39,097 nucleotides of DNA from Candidatus Methylomirabilota bacterium (GTDB lineage: Bacteria; Methylomirabilota; Methylomirabilia; Methylomirabilales; Methylomirabilaceae): contig JAGWQH010000053.1 in assembly GCA_028870115.1 (NCBI GenBank), forward strand, positions 1-39,097, in the 5' to 3' direction. The translations under genes were made by a program, and so were the position numbers. Below the pieces are notes generated by a model. That model was not told where the DNA came from. It was given only the letters and a program-made list of their open reading frames with translations, and did not search any database. This document shows, piece after piece, positions 8,765-16,447 of this stretch. Position 1 is the stretch's first letter. Each line of letters starts with the position of its first letter.

Positions 8765-10161
8765 CTGTCTCCCCGGCGAAGTCGGATGGCGTAGAAGCCG
8801 TCGAGACCGTGCCGGTGCGGCCAGGTGCGAAGGGCGCCGTTGGAATCGATCAGCTCCCCGATCGTTGCAGGAAGGCCACCAGGGGCGTCGACAGTAAACT
8901 CCGGGAAATCACGCAGGAACGTCCCAATCACGGCGTCGGTCTCCTCCGGTTCGAGCGAACAGGTGCTGTAGACCAGGAATCCTCCAGGCATGAGCACCGG
9001 CGCCATACCATGAAGCAGCTCTAGTTGCAGGCGCGCCAGGGCTGCCAACCCTGTCTCTTGCTGCTGCCACTTTCGCTCCGGATGGCGTCTGAGAGTGCCG
9101 AGTCCGCTGCATGGTGCGTCTACCAAAACCCTGTCCATCTGGCGCGTGAATAATCGCGTTGCCTGCCTGGCATCGGCTTGGACCGGGAAGACTCGATCAA
9201 GACCCAGGCGCGCCCTGGCCTCCCGGAGGCGTCGGTTGGCGCGGGCGCTCGGGTCGAGCGCGATCACTCGCCCGCTTCCCATGAGCTGTCCCAGAATCAG
9301 GGCCGTCTTCCCGCCGCCGCCGGCGCAGGCATCCAACACCACTTCGCCGGGTTGGGGATCCAGCAGGAGGACCGGCAAGGTCGCCGCCTCGTCCATCGGG
9401 AAGTACCAGCCATTCGCGAATGCCGGGTCATGCAGCGCCTCGGCGCCGTCGATCAGGTGAAAGACGCCCGGGACGAATCGGCCCGGCGTGACTGAACGCG
9501 TGATCTCGGTAAGGCGAGCCTGCACCTCTTCGGGCCGACGCTTCAGATGGTTGACCACGACGGACAACGTAGGGATACCGTTGTTGGCCTTGAGCAAAGC
9601 CTCGGTCTCGGCCGGTCCTAGACGCGCGAGCCAGCGTGCAACCAGCCAGGACGGGTGCGACCAGCGTGTCGCGAGGGCGCCAACCGGATCGTCGGAGGGA
9701 TCGGGAAAGCGGATTGTGCCCTGCCGCTCCAGCAATCGGCGCAAGATCGCATTAACGAAGGCTTTAGCGCCAGGCTTGAGTTGGCTGCGCATGACCTCTT
9801 GAGTCAGGGTGACGGTCTCGTTAACGGCGGCATAGGCGGGGATGCGTGTGAGAAAGAGGAGTTGATACGCGCCGAGGCGCAGCAGGCGGCGCAGTATCGG
9901 GTCGACCCGCTCCCAGGGTCGGTCGGTCACGGCGGCCAGCAGGTAATCTAATCGACCCTGCCAGCGGAGGATGCCATACGTCAGCTCAGTGGCGAGTGCC
10001 CGGTCCTGTTGCGAAAGGCGAGCCCTCTGGAGTCTGGCGTCCAGTAGTAGGCTGGCGTAGGCCTGCTGCTCTTCGACCTGGGTTAACACATCGAGCGTAA
10101 GACGCCGCGCGTTGATTGGCGCAGCGCTAGGACGATCCAAAGACGTCACCAGTGCGGACAC
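8761..10161 (-). CDS. rsmB: 16S rRNA cytosine-967 methyltransferase RsmB
   Basis: This 466-aa enzyme transfers a methyl group from S-adenosylmethionine to C5 of cytosine 967 in 16S rRNA. An N-terminal NusB-like RNA-binding domain (about residues 15-150) precedes the Rossmann-fold methyltransferase. The S-adenosylmethionine loop is VLDACAGGGGKTALI. The two essential cysteines are C351 (DAPCSGLGT) and C401 (YSTCSLEPEE), 50 residues apart as in E. coli RsmB. The start lies 35 bp inside fmt and the end overlaps the PASTA gene by 4 bp, so the genes are probably translationally coupled. Confidence 0.95.
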   Translation of the reverse strand: MSALVTSLDRPSAAPINARRLTLDVLTQVEEQQAYASLLLDARLQRARLSQQDRALATELTYGILRWQGRLDYLLAAVTDRPWERVDPILRRLLRLGAYQLLFLTRIPAYAAVNETVTLTQEVMRSQLKPGAKAFVNAILRRLLERQGTIRFPDPSDDPVGALATRWSHPSWLVARWLARLGPAETEALLKANNGIPTLSVVVNHLKRRPEEVQARLTEITRSVTPGRFVPGVFHLIDGAEALHDPAFANGWYFPMDEAATLPVLLLDPQPGEVVLDACAGGGGKTALILGQLMGSGRVIALDPSARANRRLREARARLGLDRVFPVQADARQATRLFTRQMDRVLVDAPCSGLGTLRRHPERKWQQQETGLAALARLQLELLHGMAPVLMPGGFLVYSTCSLEPEETDAVIGTFLRDFPEFTVDAPGGLPATIGELIDSNGALRTWPHRHGLDGFYAIRLRRGDR

Positions 10162-11062
10162 GGTATCCCCTCGCGAAGTCGACGGCCGCCATAGCGCGGC
10201 GATCCTCAGGCTGTACGTGTGTAAGCCACAGCCCCCCCTGTCCGGCGGCGATCAATACCCCCCTCTCGCGATCGACCGCACACACGGTGCCGGGAGGAGA
10301 GTCGGCTGCTGTCTCCACTGTCGCTTCCAGCACCTTGACGCGCCGCCCGCCGAAGCTGGTGATCGCTCCTGGTGCCGGACACAAGCCCCGAATCAGGCAA
10401 TCAAGTGTCCGCGCATCACGAGGCCACTCCAGATGCGTATCGACGGGGAGAAGCTTCGGCGCATAGGTCGCCATACGCTCGTCCTGCGGGACCGGGTAGA
10501 CTGTCTCACGTCCTACCTGATTAAGGACCTGGCATAACTGCTCCGCCCCCAGAACGGCCAGTCGTTCGGAGAGCGTTACAGCCGTATCGTGCGGTTGAAT
10601 CGGCTCGGCTCGTTGCCGCAGGATGGGTCCGGCATCCATTCGAGCCTCCATCTGCATGATGGTGACTCCTGTCAGGGTGTCGCCGCGAATGATGGCCCAT
10701 GGGATCGGTGCTGCGCCGCGATACCTGGGCAGGAGCGAGGCATGGAGATTCAGGCAGCCGTGCGGCGGCAAGTCGAGGATCCGTTTCGGCAGGAGCTGGC
10801 CATAGGCGACGACGACGATGGCATCCGGCTGAGCCGCCTGCAGCGCCTCAACCGCCGCAGGCTCGCCCACCTTTTCCGGCTGCAGCAATGGTAACTCGAG
10901 CTCCTGGACCGCGAGTTTCACTGGTGGCGGGGTGGTGACGCGGCCGCGTCCGGCCGGCCGATCCGGTTGGGTCACAACCAGGCAGATATCATGGCCGGCA
11001 GCAATGAGCGCCTTGAGCGACGGTAGCGCGAACATTGGCGTACCCATGAAGCTTACGCGCAT
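10127..11062 (-). CDS. fmt: Methionyl-tRNA formyltransferase
   Basis: This 311-aa enzyme formylates the initiator Met-tRNA with 10-formyl-tetrahydrofolate. The formyltransferase fold has the catalytic triad N105, H107 (CLNLHASLLPRYRG) and D143 (RMDAGP), followed by the C-terminal OB-fold tRNA-binding domain (about residues 205-300). The start ATG lies 10 bp inside the Mut7-C gene and the 3' end overlaps rsmB. No deformylase gene (def) is adjacent in this window. Confidence 0.96.
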   Translation of the reverse strand: MRVSFMGTPMFALPSLKALIAAGHDICLVVTQPDRPAGRGRVTTPPPVKLAVQELELPLLQPEKVGEPAAVEALQAAQPDAIVVVAYGQLLPKRILDLPPHGCLNLHASLLPRYRGAAPIPWAIIRGDTLTGVTIMQMEARMDAGPILRQRAEPIQPHDTAVTLSERLAVLGAEQLCQVLNQVGRETVYPVPQDERMATYAPKLLPVDTHLEWPRDARTLDCLIRGLCPAPGAITSFGGRRVKVLEATVETAADSPPGTVCAVDRERGVLIAAGQGGLWLTHVQPEDRRAMAAVDFARGYRVRTGDVFGSS

Positions 11063-11523
11063 CGGCCATTCCCTTTCTTTGCGGCAGAGACCCTCTCAAT
11101 GGTTTCCATCATTCGAGCGTAATGCGTCCCTTCCCAATAGATCCGAAGGCAACCCGGGCAGCGGGCGAACCGTTCCTGTGTCCGCCAGACGAACTCGGGA
11201 ATCTCACCCTGCAGCCCCACCTTGTCGGCAGGCTCAAGGGGAAGATTACAGCGCATGCACAAGCAGCCGATCCCGGGCGACAACCCAAGGCGAGTAATCA
11301 CTTGGTCAAGCTGCTTATCGTAGTGGTCGCTGGTGATGAAGAGGGTCAGATGGGGCGGTAGCCGGGGCGGCAGGTGGGTGTCGCGGGTGAGCAGCACCCG
11401 GTTCTCTGCCAACACCAGGCGCACCAGCCTGGCATCGTCGCCCCGCCAGTAGAGCGTATCGTAGCCTAACAGGCGAAGCCACTTAGCCAACCGACCCAAC
11501 ATCGCATCGGCCACAAACCGCAT
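11053..11523 (-). CDS. Mut7-C (DUF82) PIN-like RNase-domain protein with zinc ribbon
   Basis: The N terminus MRFVADAMLGRLAKWLRLLGYDT and later LLTRDTHL are typical of the Mut7-C family, a PIN-like nuclease fold with acidic residues (first D in VADAM). The C-terminal half carries two CxxC-type knuckles (CLCMRC and CPGC), a likely zinc ribbon. From the chosen ATG at 11523 the protein is 156 aa. An ATG at 11541 with AAGGA upstream would add six residues (MKNGTT), and an even earlier start at 11583 is less likely. It heads the fmt-rsmB chain, overlapping fmt by 10 bp. RNase activity is predicted for the family but the substrate is unknown. Confidence 0.85.
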   Translation of the reverse strand: MRFVADAMLGRLAKWLRLLGYDTLYWRGDDARLVRLVLAENRVLLTRDTHLPPRLPPHLTLFITSDHYDKQLDQVITRLGLSPGIGCLCMRCNLPLEPADKVGLQGEIPEFVWRTQERFARCPGCLRIYWEGTHYARMMETIERVSAAKKGNGRCA

Positions 11524-11588
11524 CGTTGTTCCATTCTTCATTGATCGTCTGTATCCTTGGTATGCTGAAGATACCCCGCGCACCAGTG

Positions 11589-11597
11589 ACTATAGCA
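11589..11597 (-). promoter_or_regulatory. Extended -10 promoter for the Mut7-C/fmt/rsmB transcript
   Basis: The minus strand reads TGCTATAGT, an extended -10 element, about 50 bp before the first ATG of the Mut7-C gene. The -35 region is weak. The leader contains an 8-bp inverted repeat (GGTATGCT at 11559-11566 and AGCATACC at 11594-11601). Confidence 0.4.
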
Positions 11598-11608
11598 TAC
11601 CAATAGGT

Positions 11609-11649
11609 CGAACCTTGACAAGTCCTCAGAAAGGCAGGAGAATCGGCGC
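11609..11649 (+). repeat. Left copy of an island-bracketing direct repeat
   Basis: This 41-bp sequence is about 80% identical to 23131-23170 in the same orientation, with one 1-bp gap and seven substitutions by eye. It contains TTGACA (11615-11620), a 17-bp spacer and GAGAAT, a promoter-like layout pointing to the downstream PIN toxin. The remainder of the gap 11524-11749 shows no gene. Confidence 0.65.
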
Positions 11650-11749
11650 GATACAACGCTGTGAGTCGGGAACTTCTCTGCGGAAAGCCCCGTTTTGGTA
11701 ATCGATACTGTGCGATGCGGCGAACTGTACCCACGTCACTGAGTGAACA

Positions 11750-12226
11750 ATGAGTGCGAGAGCCAAGGTCTACCTGGAGACAACCGTCGTGAGCCACCTC
11801 ACTGCGCGGCAGACCCGCGATCCGATCGTTGTTGCACACCAGACCGTAACGCGCCGATGGTGGAGGCACCGTAAGCGATTTGATCTCTATTGCTCGCATA
11901 TCGTCGTAAGGGAAGCGGGCGAGGGCGATCCCGACGCGGTCAAACGCCGATTTGCTGTGCTCAGGGGCGTGCCCGCTCTGGAGACCAACGACGCCGTCAA
12001 AGCGCTTGCGGCCGCAGTTGCGAAGGCAGCAGCCCTACCGAAGAAGGCTACCGAGGATGCGCTCCATATCGCGTTGGCGACGGTTCACGGCATGGACTAC
12101 CTGCTTACATGGAACTGCAAGCACATCGCGAATGCTGAGATTCGTAACGTGGTGGCCGCCGTGGCCTACAATCATGGGTACGGCGTCCCGGTCATCTGTA
12201 CCCCAGAAGAGCTTATGGGAGAGTAA
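11750..12226 (+). CDS. PIN-domain toxin of a type II toxin-antitoxin pair
   Basis: This 158-aa protein opens ARAKVYLETTVVSHLTAR, with the first acidic position of the PIN fold occupied by Glu (YLET). It continues with KKATEDALHIALATVHGMDYLLTWNCKHIANAE, which carries the conserved acidic residues and the TWNCKHIAN strand of this VapC-like subfamily. PIN toxins are metal-dependent RNases. Its partner follows after 3 bp, so the toxin comes first, the reverse of the usual vapBC order. The pair lies just inside the left island-bracketing repeat and ahead of the restriction-modification operon. Confidence 0.85.
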   Translation: MSARAKVYLETTVVSHLTARQTRDPIVVAHQTVTRRWWRHRKRFDLYCSHIVVREAGEGDPDAVKRRFAVLRGVPALETNDAVKALAAAVAKAAALPKKATEDALHIALATVHGMDYLLTWNCKHIANAEIRNVVAAVAYNHGYGVPVICTPEELMGE

Positions 12227-12229
12227 CCG

Positions 12230-12406
12230 ATGTGGAAAGATCCGATTGTCGAAGAAGTGCGACGTGTGCGCGAACGCCACGCCGCCAAGTACCGCTACGA
12301 CCTCGACGCCATCTGTCAGGCCCTCAAGGAGGAAGAACGGCGGAGCAGACGAAAGCTCGTTTCGCTGCCGCCGAAGAAGCCGCAGCCCTGGGCGAAGGCC
12401 GGCTGA
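12230..12406 (+). CDS. 58-aa antitoxin partner of the PIN toxin
   Basis: An ATG 3 bp after the toxin stop opens a 58-codon frame beginning MWKDPIVEEVRRVRERHA. It continues through a helical Lys/Arg/Glu-rich middle (DLDAICQALKEEERR) to a basic, proline-rich tail (VSLPPKKPQPWAKAG). This MWxDPIVxEVRRxR start followed by YDLDAIC is one I recognise from small proteins encoded directly after PIN toxins of this subfamily. The frame is shorter than usual gene-calling cutoffs and easily missed. It probably binds and silences the toxin and may regulate the pair. Confidence 0.8.
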   Translation: MWKDPIVEEVRRVRERHAAKYRYDLDAICQALKEEERRSRRKLVSLPPKKPQPWAKAG

Positions 12407-12550
12407 GTTGCGGTGGGGACGCCGACCTTGGCGCTCCAGGCGACAGTAAAATGAAGTGCTGTATCATCCGGCTGTGACTTGCCCTCGCAACCCCGTTAGG
12501 GGCCTCTCAGTCGCTCGCCGACGTACAACATCGCTGACAAGGACCAGACT

Positions 12551-14122
12551 ATGATTACCGGTGACATCAAGAGCCAGGTCGATCGTATCTGGGATTCGTT
12601 CTGGTCGGGCGGCATCTCCAATCCGCTGGAGGTGATCGAGCAGATTACCTACCTGCTGTTCATCCGCAGGCTCGACGACCTGCACACGCTGGAGGAGAAC
12701 AAGTCCGCCCGGCTCAAAAAGCCGATGGAGCGGCGAGTGTTCCCGGAAGGCAAGGGCCCCAGGGGCCGCGCGTACGAGGACTTTCGCTGGTCCCGCTTCA
12801 AGCACTTCGCGCCAGCCGAGATGTACACCGTGGTCAGTGAGCATGTCTTCCCCTGGCTCCGCACCCTCGGCGGCAACGGGTCCACGTATTCCCACCACAT
12901 GAAGGATGCGCGTTTCACCATCCCCACGCCCGCGCTCCTGGCCAGGGTGGTGGACATGCTCGACCACGTCCCGATGGAGGAGCGCGACACTAAGGGCGAC
13001 GTCTACGAGTACATGCTCGGTAAGATCGCCGCCGCCGGGCAGAACGGCCAGTTCCGGACGCCGCGCCACATCATCCGACTGATGGTTGAGCTGACGGCGC
13101 CGCAGCCCACCGACGTGATCTGCGACCCGGCCTGCGGGACGGCGGGCTTCCTTGTCGCGACAGGCGAGTACCTGCGCGAGCGCCACCCGAACCTTCTGCA
13201 CAACGCGACGCTCAGGGAGCACTTCCACCATCGTATGTTTCACGGCTTTGACTTCGATAACACGATGCTGCGCATCGGCAGCATGAACATGCTGCTGCAC
13301 GGCGTGGAGAACCCGGACATCCGCTACCGCGACTCGCTGGCGCAGGACCACGCGGGTGAGGAGGAGAAGTACACGCTGGTTCTGGCCAATCCGCCCTTCG
13401 CCGGCAGCCTCGACTACGAGAACACCGCCAAGGACCTGCTGCAGATCGTCAAGACCAAGCAGACGGAGTTGCTCTTCGTCGCGCTGTTCCTGCGGCTCTT
13501 GAAGCCGGGCGGCCGCGCCGCGGTGATCGTGCCCGACGGCGTGCTCTTCGGCTCCAGCAAGGCGCACAAGGAGCTGCGCCGCATTCTGGTGGAAGAGCAG
13601 AAGCTCGATGCCGTGGTGTCGTTGCCCGGCGGCGTCTTCAAGCCGTACGCGGGCGTCTCCACCGCGATCCTTATCTTCACTAAGACCAACTCCGGCGGTA
13701 CCGACTACGTCTGGTTCTACGACGTCGAGGCCGATGGTTGGAGCCTCGACGACAAGCGCACGCCGCTCCTACCCGAGGAGAAACTCGGCCCTGTACCGCG
13801 CACGCCGCTCAGCGAAGAAGAATACAGCAAGAACAACCTGCCCGATGTGCTGACGCGCTGGCGCACTCTTCATCCCCTCGCCCCCGTGGAGGGAGAGGGT
13901 CAGGGTGAGGGGGAATTGAAACGCCCCCGTACCGCACAGAGCTTCTGCGTACCCAAGGCTGACATCATTGCGTACGGCTACGACCTTTCGCTCAACCGCT
14001 ACAAGGAGGTGGTGCATGAGGAGGTCGAGCATCGCGCACCAAAGGCGATCCTGGCCGACCTCGCGAAGCTGGAGGAAGAGATTCAGCGGGGGATGAAGGA
14101 GTTGGAGGGGATGGTGGGATGA
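12551..14122 (+). CDS. hsdM: Type I restriction-modification DNA methyltransferase subunit
   Basis: This 523-aa protein is the adenine-N6 methylase subunit. It has an N-terminal HsdM helical domain (about residues 1-140, LEVIEQITYLLFIRRLDD), the S-adenosylmethionine motif DPACGTAGF (192-200) and the catalytic NPPF (280-283). AAGGA precedes the ATG by 8 nt. It overlaps hsdS by 4 bp, so M and S are probably translated together. A run of EGEGQGEGE near residues 445-455 is encoded by a palindromic GC-rich element inserted in frame. The 144-bp gap before it (12407-12550) shows no gene. Confidence 0.95.
   Translation: MITGDIKSQVDRIWDSFWSGGISNPLEVIEQITYLLFIRRLDDLHTLEENKSARLKKPMERRVFPEGKGPRGRAYEDFRWSRFKHFAPAEMYTVVSEHVFPWLRTLGGNGSTYSHHMKDARFTIPTPALLARVVDMLDHVPMEERDTKGDVYEYMLGKIAAAGQNGQFRTPRHIIRLMVELTAPQPTDVICDPACGTAGFLVATGEYLRERHPNLLHNATLREHFHHRMFHGFDFDNTMLRIGSMNMLLHGVENPDIRYRDSLAQDHAGEEEKYTLVLANPPFAGSLDYENTAKDLLQIVKTKQTELLFVALFLRLLKPGGRAAVIVPDGVLFGSSKAHKELRRILVEEQKLDAVVSLPGGVFKPYAGVSTAILIFTKTNSGGTDYVWFYDVEADGWSLDDKRTPLLPEEKLGPVPRTPLSEEEYSKNNLPDVLTRWRTLHPLAPVEGEGQGEGELKRPRTAQSFCVPKADIIAYGYDLSLNRYKEVVHEEVEHRAPKAILADLAKLEEEIQRGMKELEGMVG
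13874..13912. repeat. Palindromic repeat embedded in frame in hsdM
   Basis: CCCCTCGCCC (13874-13883) faces GGGTGAGGGG (13903-13912), nearly complementary around a 19-nt loop that contains GGGAGAGGGTCAGG. It resembles the dispersed CCCTCACCCT...AGGGTGAGGG palindromes that are common between genes in many bacteria, but here it is read as protein (LAPVEGEGQGEGEL). Confidence 0.6.
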
Positions 14123-15300
14123 TCACGCCAGCGTCGGTTGCAGTTGGCGATATGGTGGCACCTGTTTCATCTTGGACTCCTGAGCGAGATAATCCTGATG
14201 GGTCCTTTACCTATATTGACCTTAGTGCCGTTGATCAGGACAGTAAGGTGATCACCAGTGCACGTGAACTTCTGGGCCGACAAGCTCCGAGCAGAGCGCG
14301 GCAAATCGTGAGGTCTGGCGACGTCCTCGTATCCACTGTACGACCGAACTTGAATGGAGTTGCGCGTGTCCCACCGGAGCTTGACGGTGCAACAGCTTCA
14401 ACCGGATTTTGCGTTCTTCGCCCGCATGCCGAGAAGTTGGACGGTGGGTATTTGTTTCACTGGGTTAGGTCTCCACGCTTCATCGGCGATATGGTCAGGA
14501 GAGCGACGGGTGCCAGCTACCCCGCTATTAGCGATCGAATCATCCTTGATTCGAAGCTGCCGGCATTACCCCTCCACGAGCAGCGGCGGATTGCGGAGAT
14601 CCTGGACAAGGCGGACGCGCTGCGGGCCAAGCGCCGCGCCGCCCTCGCCCAACTCGACACCCTCACCCAATCCATCTTTCTCGACATGTTCGGCGACCCC
14701 GCCACGAACCCAAAGGGGTGGCCTGTTCGGAGGATTGGTGCCCTTCTTGAATCGGCATGCTATGGAACAAGCGAAAGGGCGGAGGCGAATGGCGAGTTCC
14801 CGGTGCTGAGGATGAACAATATCACGCGCACCGGCGAGATAGATTTCACGGACATGAAGTACATGGACTTGAAGGAGAGCCAACGTGAGCGCTACCTGGT
14901 ACGAACTGGTGACGTACTGTTCAATCGGACCAATAGTGCCGAACTGGTAGGTAAGACCGCGATCTTCCGCGCGACACAACCGATGGCCTACGCAGGCTAC
15001 CTGATCCGCTTGCGGATGAACCGCGACAACGATCCCGAGTACCTCTCTGCCTTTCTCAACACTGGATACACCAAGCGTGTGCTTCGCGGGATGTGCAAGA
15101 GCATCATTGGCATGGCGAATATCAACGCGACGGAGCTTCAGGCGATCACGATTCCCGAGCCGCCCTTCGTAAGCCAACGCGAGTTCGCACGTCGAGTGTT
15201 AGCCGTCGAGTCGCTGAAACGCACCCATCGAGCTTCGCTGACTGAACTTAATTTCCTCTTCGCCTCCCTCCAACACCGCGCCTTCCAGGGGGAGTTGTAG
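14119..15300 (+). CDS. hsdS: Type I restriction-modification specificity subunit
   Basis: This 393-aa protein sets the DNA target of the M and R subunits. It has two target-recognition domains (about residues 10-150 and 200-360), each followed by a conserved helix: LHEQRRIAEILDKADALRAKRRAALAQ... links them, and a second helix closes the protein. VRSGDVLVSTVRPN and VRTGDVLFNRTNS are the repeated strands of the two domains. It overlaps hsdM by 4 bp. The recognition sequence cannot be read from the protein. It ends 3 bp before fic. Confidence 0.93.
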   Translation: MITPASVAVGDMVAPVSSWTPERDNPDGSFTYIDLSAVDQDSKVITSARELLGRQAPSRARQIVRSGDVLVSTVRPNLNGVARVPPELDGATASTGFCVLRPHAEKLDGGYLFHWVRSPRFIGDMVRRATGASYPAISDRIILDSKLPALPLHEQRRIAEILDKADALRAKRRAALAQLDTLTQSIFLDMFGDPATNPKGWPVRRIGALLESACYGTSERAEANGEFPVLRMNNITRTGEIDFTDMKYMDLKESQRERYLVRTGDVLFNRTNSAELVGKTAIFRATQPMAYAGYLIRLRMNRDNDPEYLSAFLNTGYTKRVLRGMCKSIIGMANINATELQAITIPEPPFVSQREFARRVLAVESLKRTHRASLTELNFLFASLQHRAFQGEL

Positions 15301-15303
15301 CCC

Positions 15304-16353
15304 ATGCTCTTCGCTCCCCGCTTCACGATCACGAACCCGATCACGGCCTCGCTCACGGCCATTGAGCGGGCGCGCGGTTTTCTGGAGGCGGCGACGCTCT
15401 CGGAAGCGTGGATCGCGCGCATGAGCCAGCGCGCTCTGCTGCTGGAAGCGCATCATACGACACATATCGAGGGCACCCAACTCACGCTCGAACAGGCGGA
15501 GCGATTGTGGGCCGGCCAAGCGGTGAAGGAGGCGAGCAGGGACGATGTCCGCGAGCTGCTCAACTACCGCGAGGCATTCAACTTGGTCTCGGACTACCTG
15601 GGGAGCGGCGAGCCGATGACAGAAGGCTTGATCCGCGAGATTCACAAGCGGCTGGTCAAGGGCGTCCGCGGCGGCGCGGCCGATCCCGGCCGCTACCGCG
15701 CTACCCAGAACTACGTCGTCAACAGCCGGACGCGCGAGGTGATCTACACGCCGCCTCCCCCGGAGCAGGTGCCGCCGCTGATGCGCGAGCTTGTGGAATG
15801 GTTGCGCGCGGATACCGGTGTGCACCCGGTACTGGTGTCCGGCATCGCGCAGTTCCAGCTTGTGCACATCCATCCGTTCGTGGACGGCAACGGCCGGACG
15901 TCGCGGCTGCTCTCTACGCTCTGCCTGTACCGCACGGGCTACGACTTCAAGCGTCTGTTCACGTTGAGCGAGTTCTACGACCGCGATCGGAGCCCGTTCT
16001 ACGCTGCGCTGCAGTTGGTGCGCGAGCAGGATATGGATCTTACCGGCTGGCTGGAGTATTTCGTCGAAGGTCTCGCCACACAAATGAGCGAGGTTAAGCA
16101 GCGCGGCGTACTGGCGATCCGCCGCGACGTCCTCGTTCGTGAGCATGGCCTGAACGAGCGGCAGGCCGTGGCCGTGGAGGTGATGCTGGAGCATGGCGAC
16201 CTCGGGATTGAGGAGTTCGAGGCGCTCACTCCAGGAGTCCACCGCCGCACGCTTCAGCGCGATCTGAAGGGTCTGGTCGAGACAGGCATTGCGACCACTT
16301 ACGGCGCAGCGCGGGCGGTCCGTTATCACCTCAAAAAGAGATACTTACGATGA
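15304..16353 (+). CDS. fic: Fic-domain protein (probable AMP transferase) inside the hsd operon
   Basis: This 349-aa protein carries the intact Fic motif HPFVDGNGR at residues 190-198, including the catalytic His190, so it should transfer AMP (or a related group) from a nucleotide to target proteins. An N-terminal inhibitory helix motif TTHIEG (T52 to G57) fits (S/T)xxxE(G/N) of class II Fic proteins, which are self-inhibited. The C-terminal part (about 270-345) looks like a winged-helix DNA-binding domain. It starts 3 bp after hsdS and ends ahead of hsdR, so it is part of the operon. Its target is unknown; whether it regulates the restriction system is inference. Confidence 0.92.
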   Translation: MLFAPRFTITNPITASLTAIERARGFLEAATLSEAWIARMSQRALLLEAHHTTHIEGTQLTLEQAERLWAGQAVKEASRDDVRELLNYREAFNLVSDYLGSGEPMTEGLIREIHKRLVKGVRGGAADPGRYRATQNYVVNSRTREVIYTPPPPEQVPPLMRELVEWLRADTGVHPVLVSGIAQFQLVHIHPFVDGNGRTSRLLSTLCLYRTGYDFKRLFTLSEFYDRDRSPFYAALQLVREQDMDLTGWLEYFVEGLATQMSEVKQRGVLAIRRDVLVREHGLNERQAVAVEVMLEHGDLGIEEFEALTPGVHRRTLQRDLKGLVETGIATTYGAARAVRYHLKKRYLR

Positions 16354-16363
16354 ATCGTGGCAG

Positions 16364-16407
16364 TATCGCGACACGGATTGCGACAGTATCGCGACGGCTA
16401 TCGCGAC
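16364..16407 (+). repeat. Three TATCGCGAC repeats between fic and hsdR
   Basis: TATCGCGAC occurs exactly at 16364-16372, 16387-16395 and 16399-16407 in the short space between fic and hsdR. Each contains the palindrome TCGCGA. The first two are embedded in longer matching CAGTATCGCGAC units. The copies could be an operator, perhaps for the winged-helix part of the Fic protein, or a repeat remnant. Confidence 0.7.
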
Positions 16408-16447
16408 AGGCGTAAGGCTTTTCAAGGTACAAATCGGCAGGAGCGGG

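Noticed and set aside
12470-12515. tRNA-like or terminator hairpin around CCCCGTTAGGGG before hsdM
   Set aside because: It has only a 4-bp stem with no cloverleaf and no T tract.
12464-13567. Long minus-strand open frame opposite hsdM
   Set aside because: Its translation is low-complexity and Arg/Val/Leu-rich, and the plus strand has all HsdM motifs. It is a GC-rich shadow frame.
15199-16329. Long minus-strand open frame opposite fic
   Set aside because: The plus-strand Fic motifs are intact and the antisense product has no recognisable features.
16289-16447. Upstream extension of the hsdR frame
   Set aside because: It would overlap fic and encode the TATCGCGAC repeats. The ATG at 16448 has a ribosome site and matches the start of the conserved domain.
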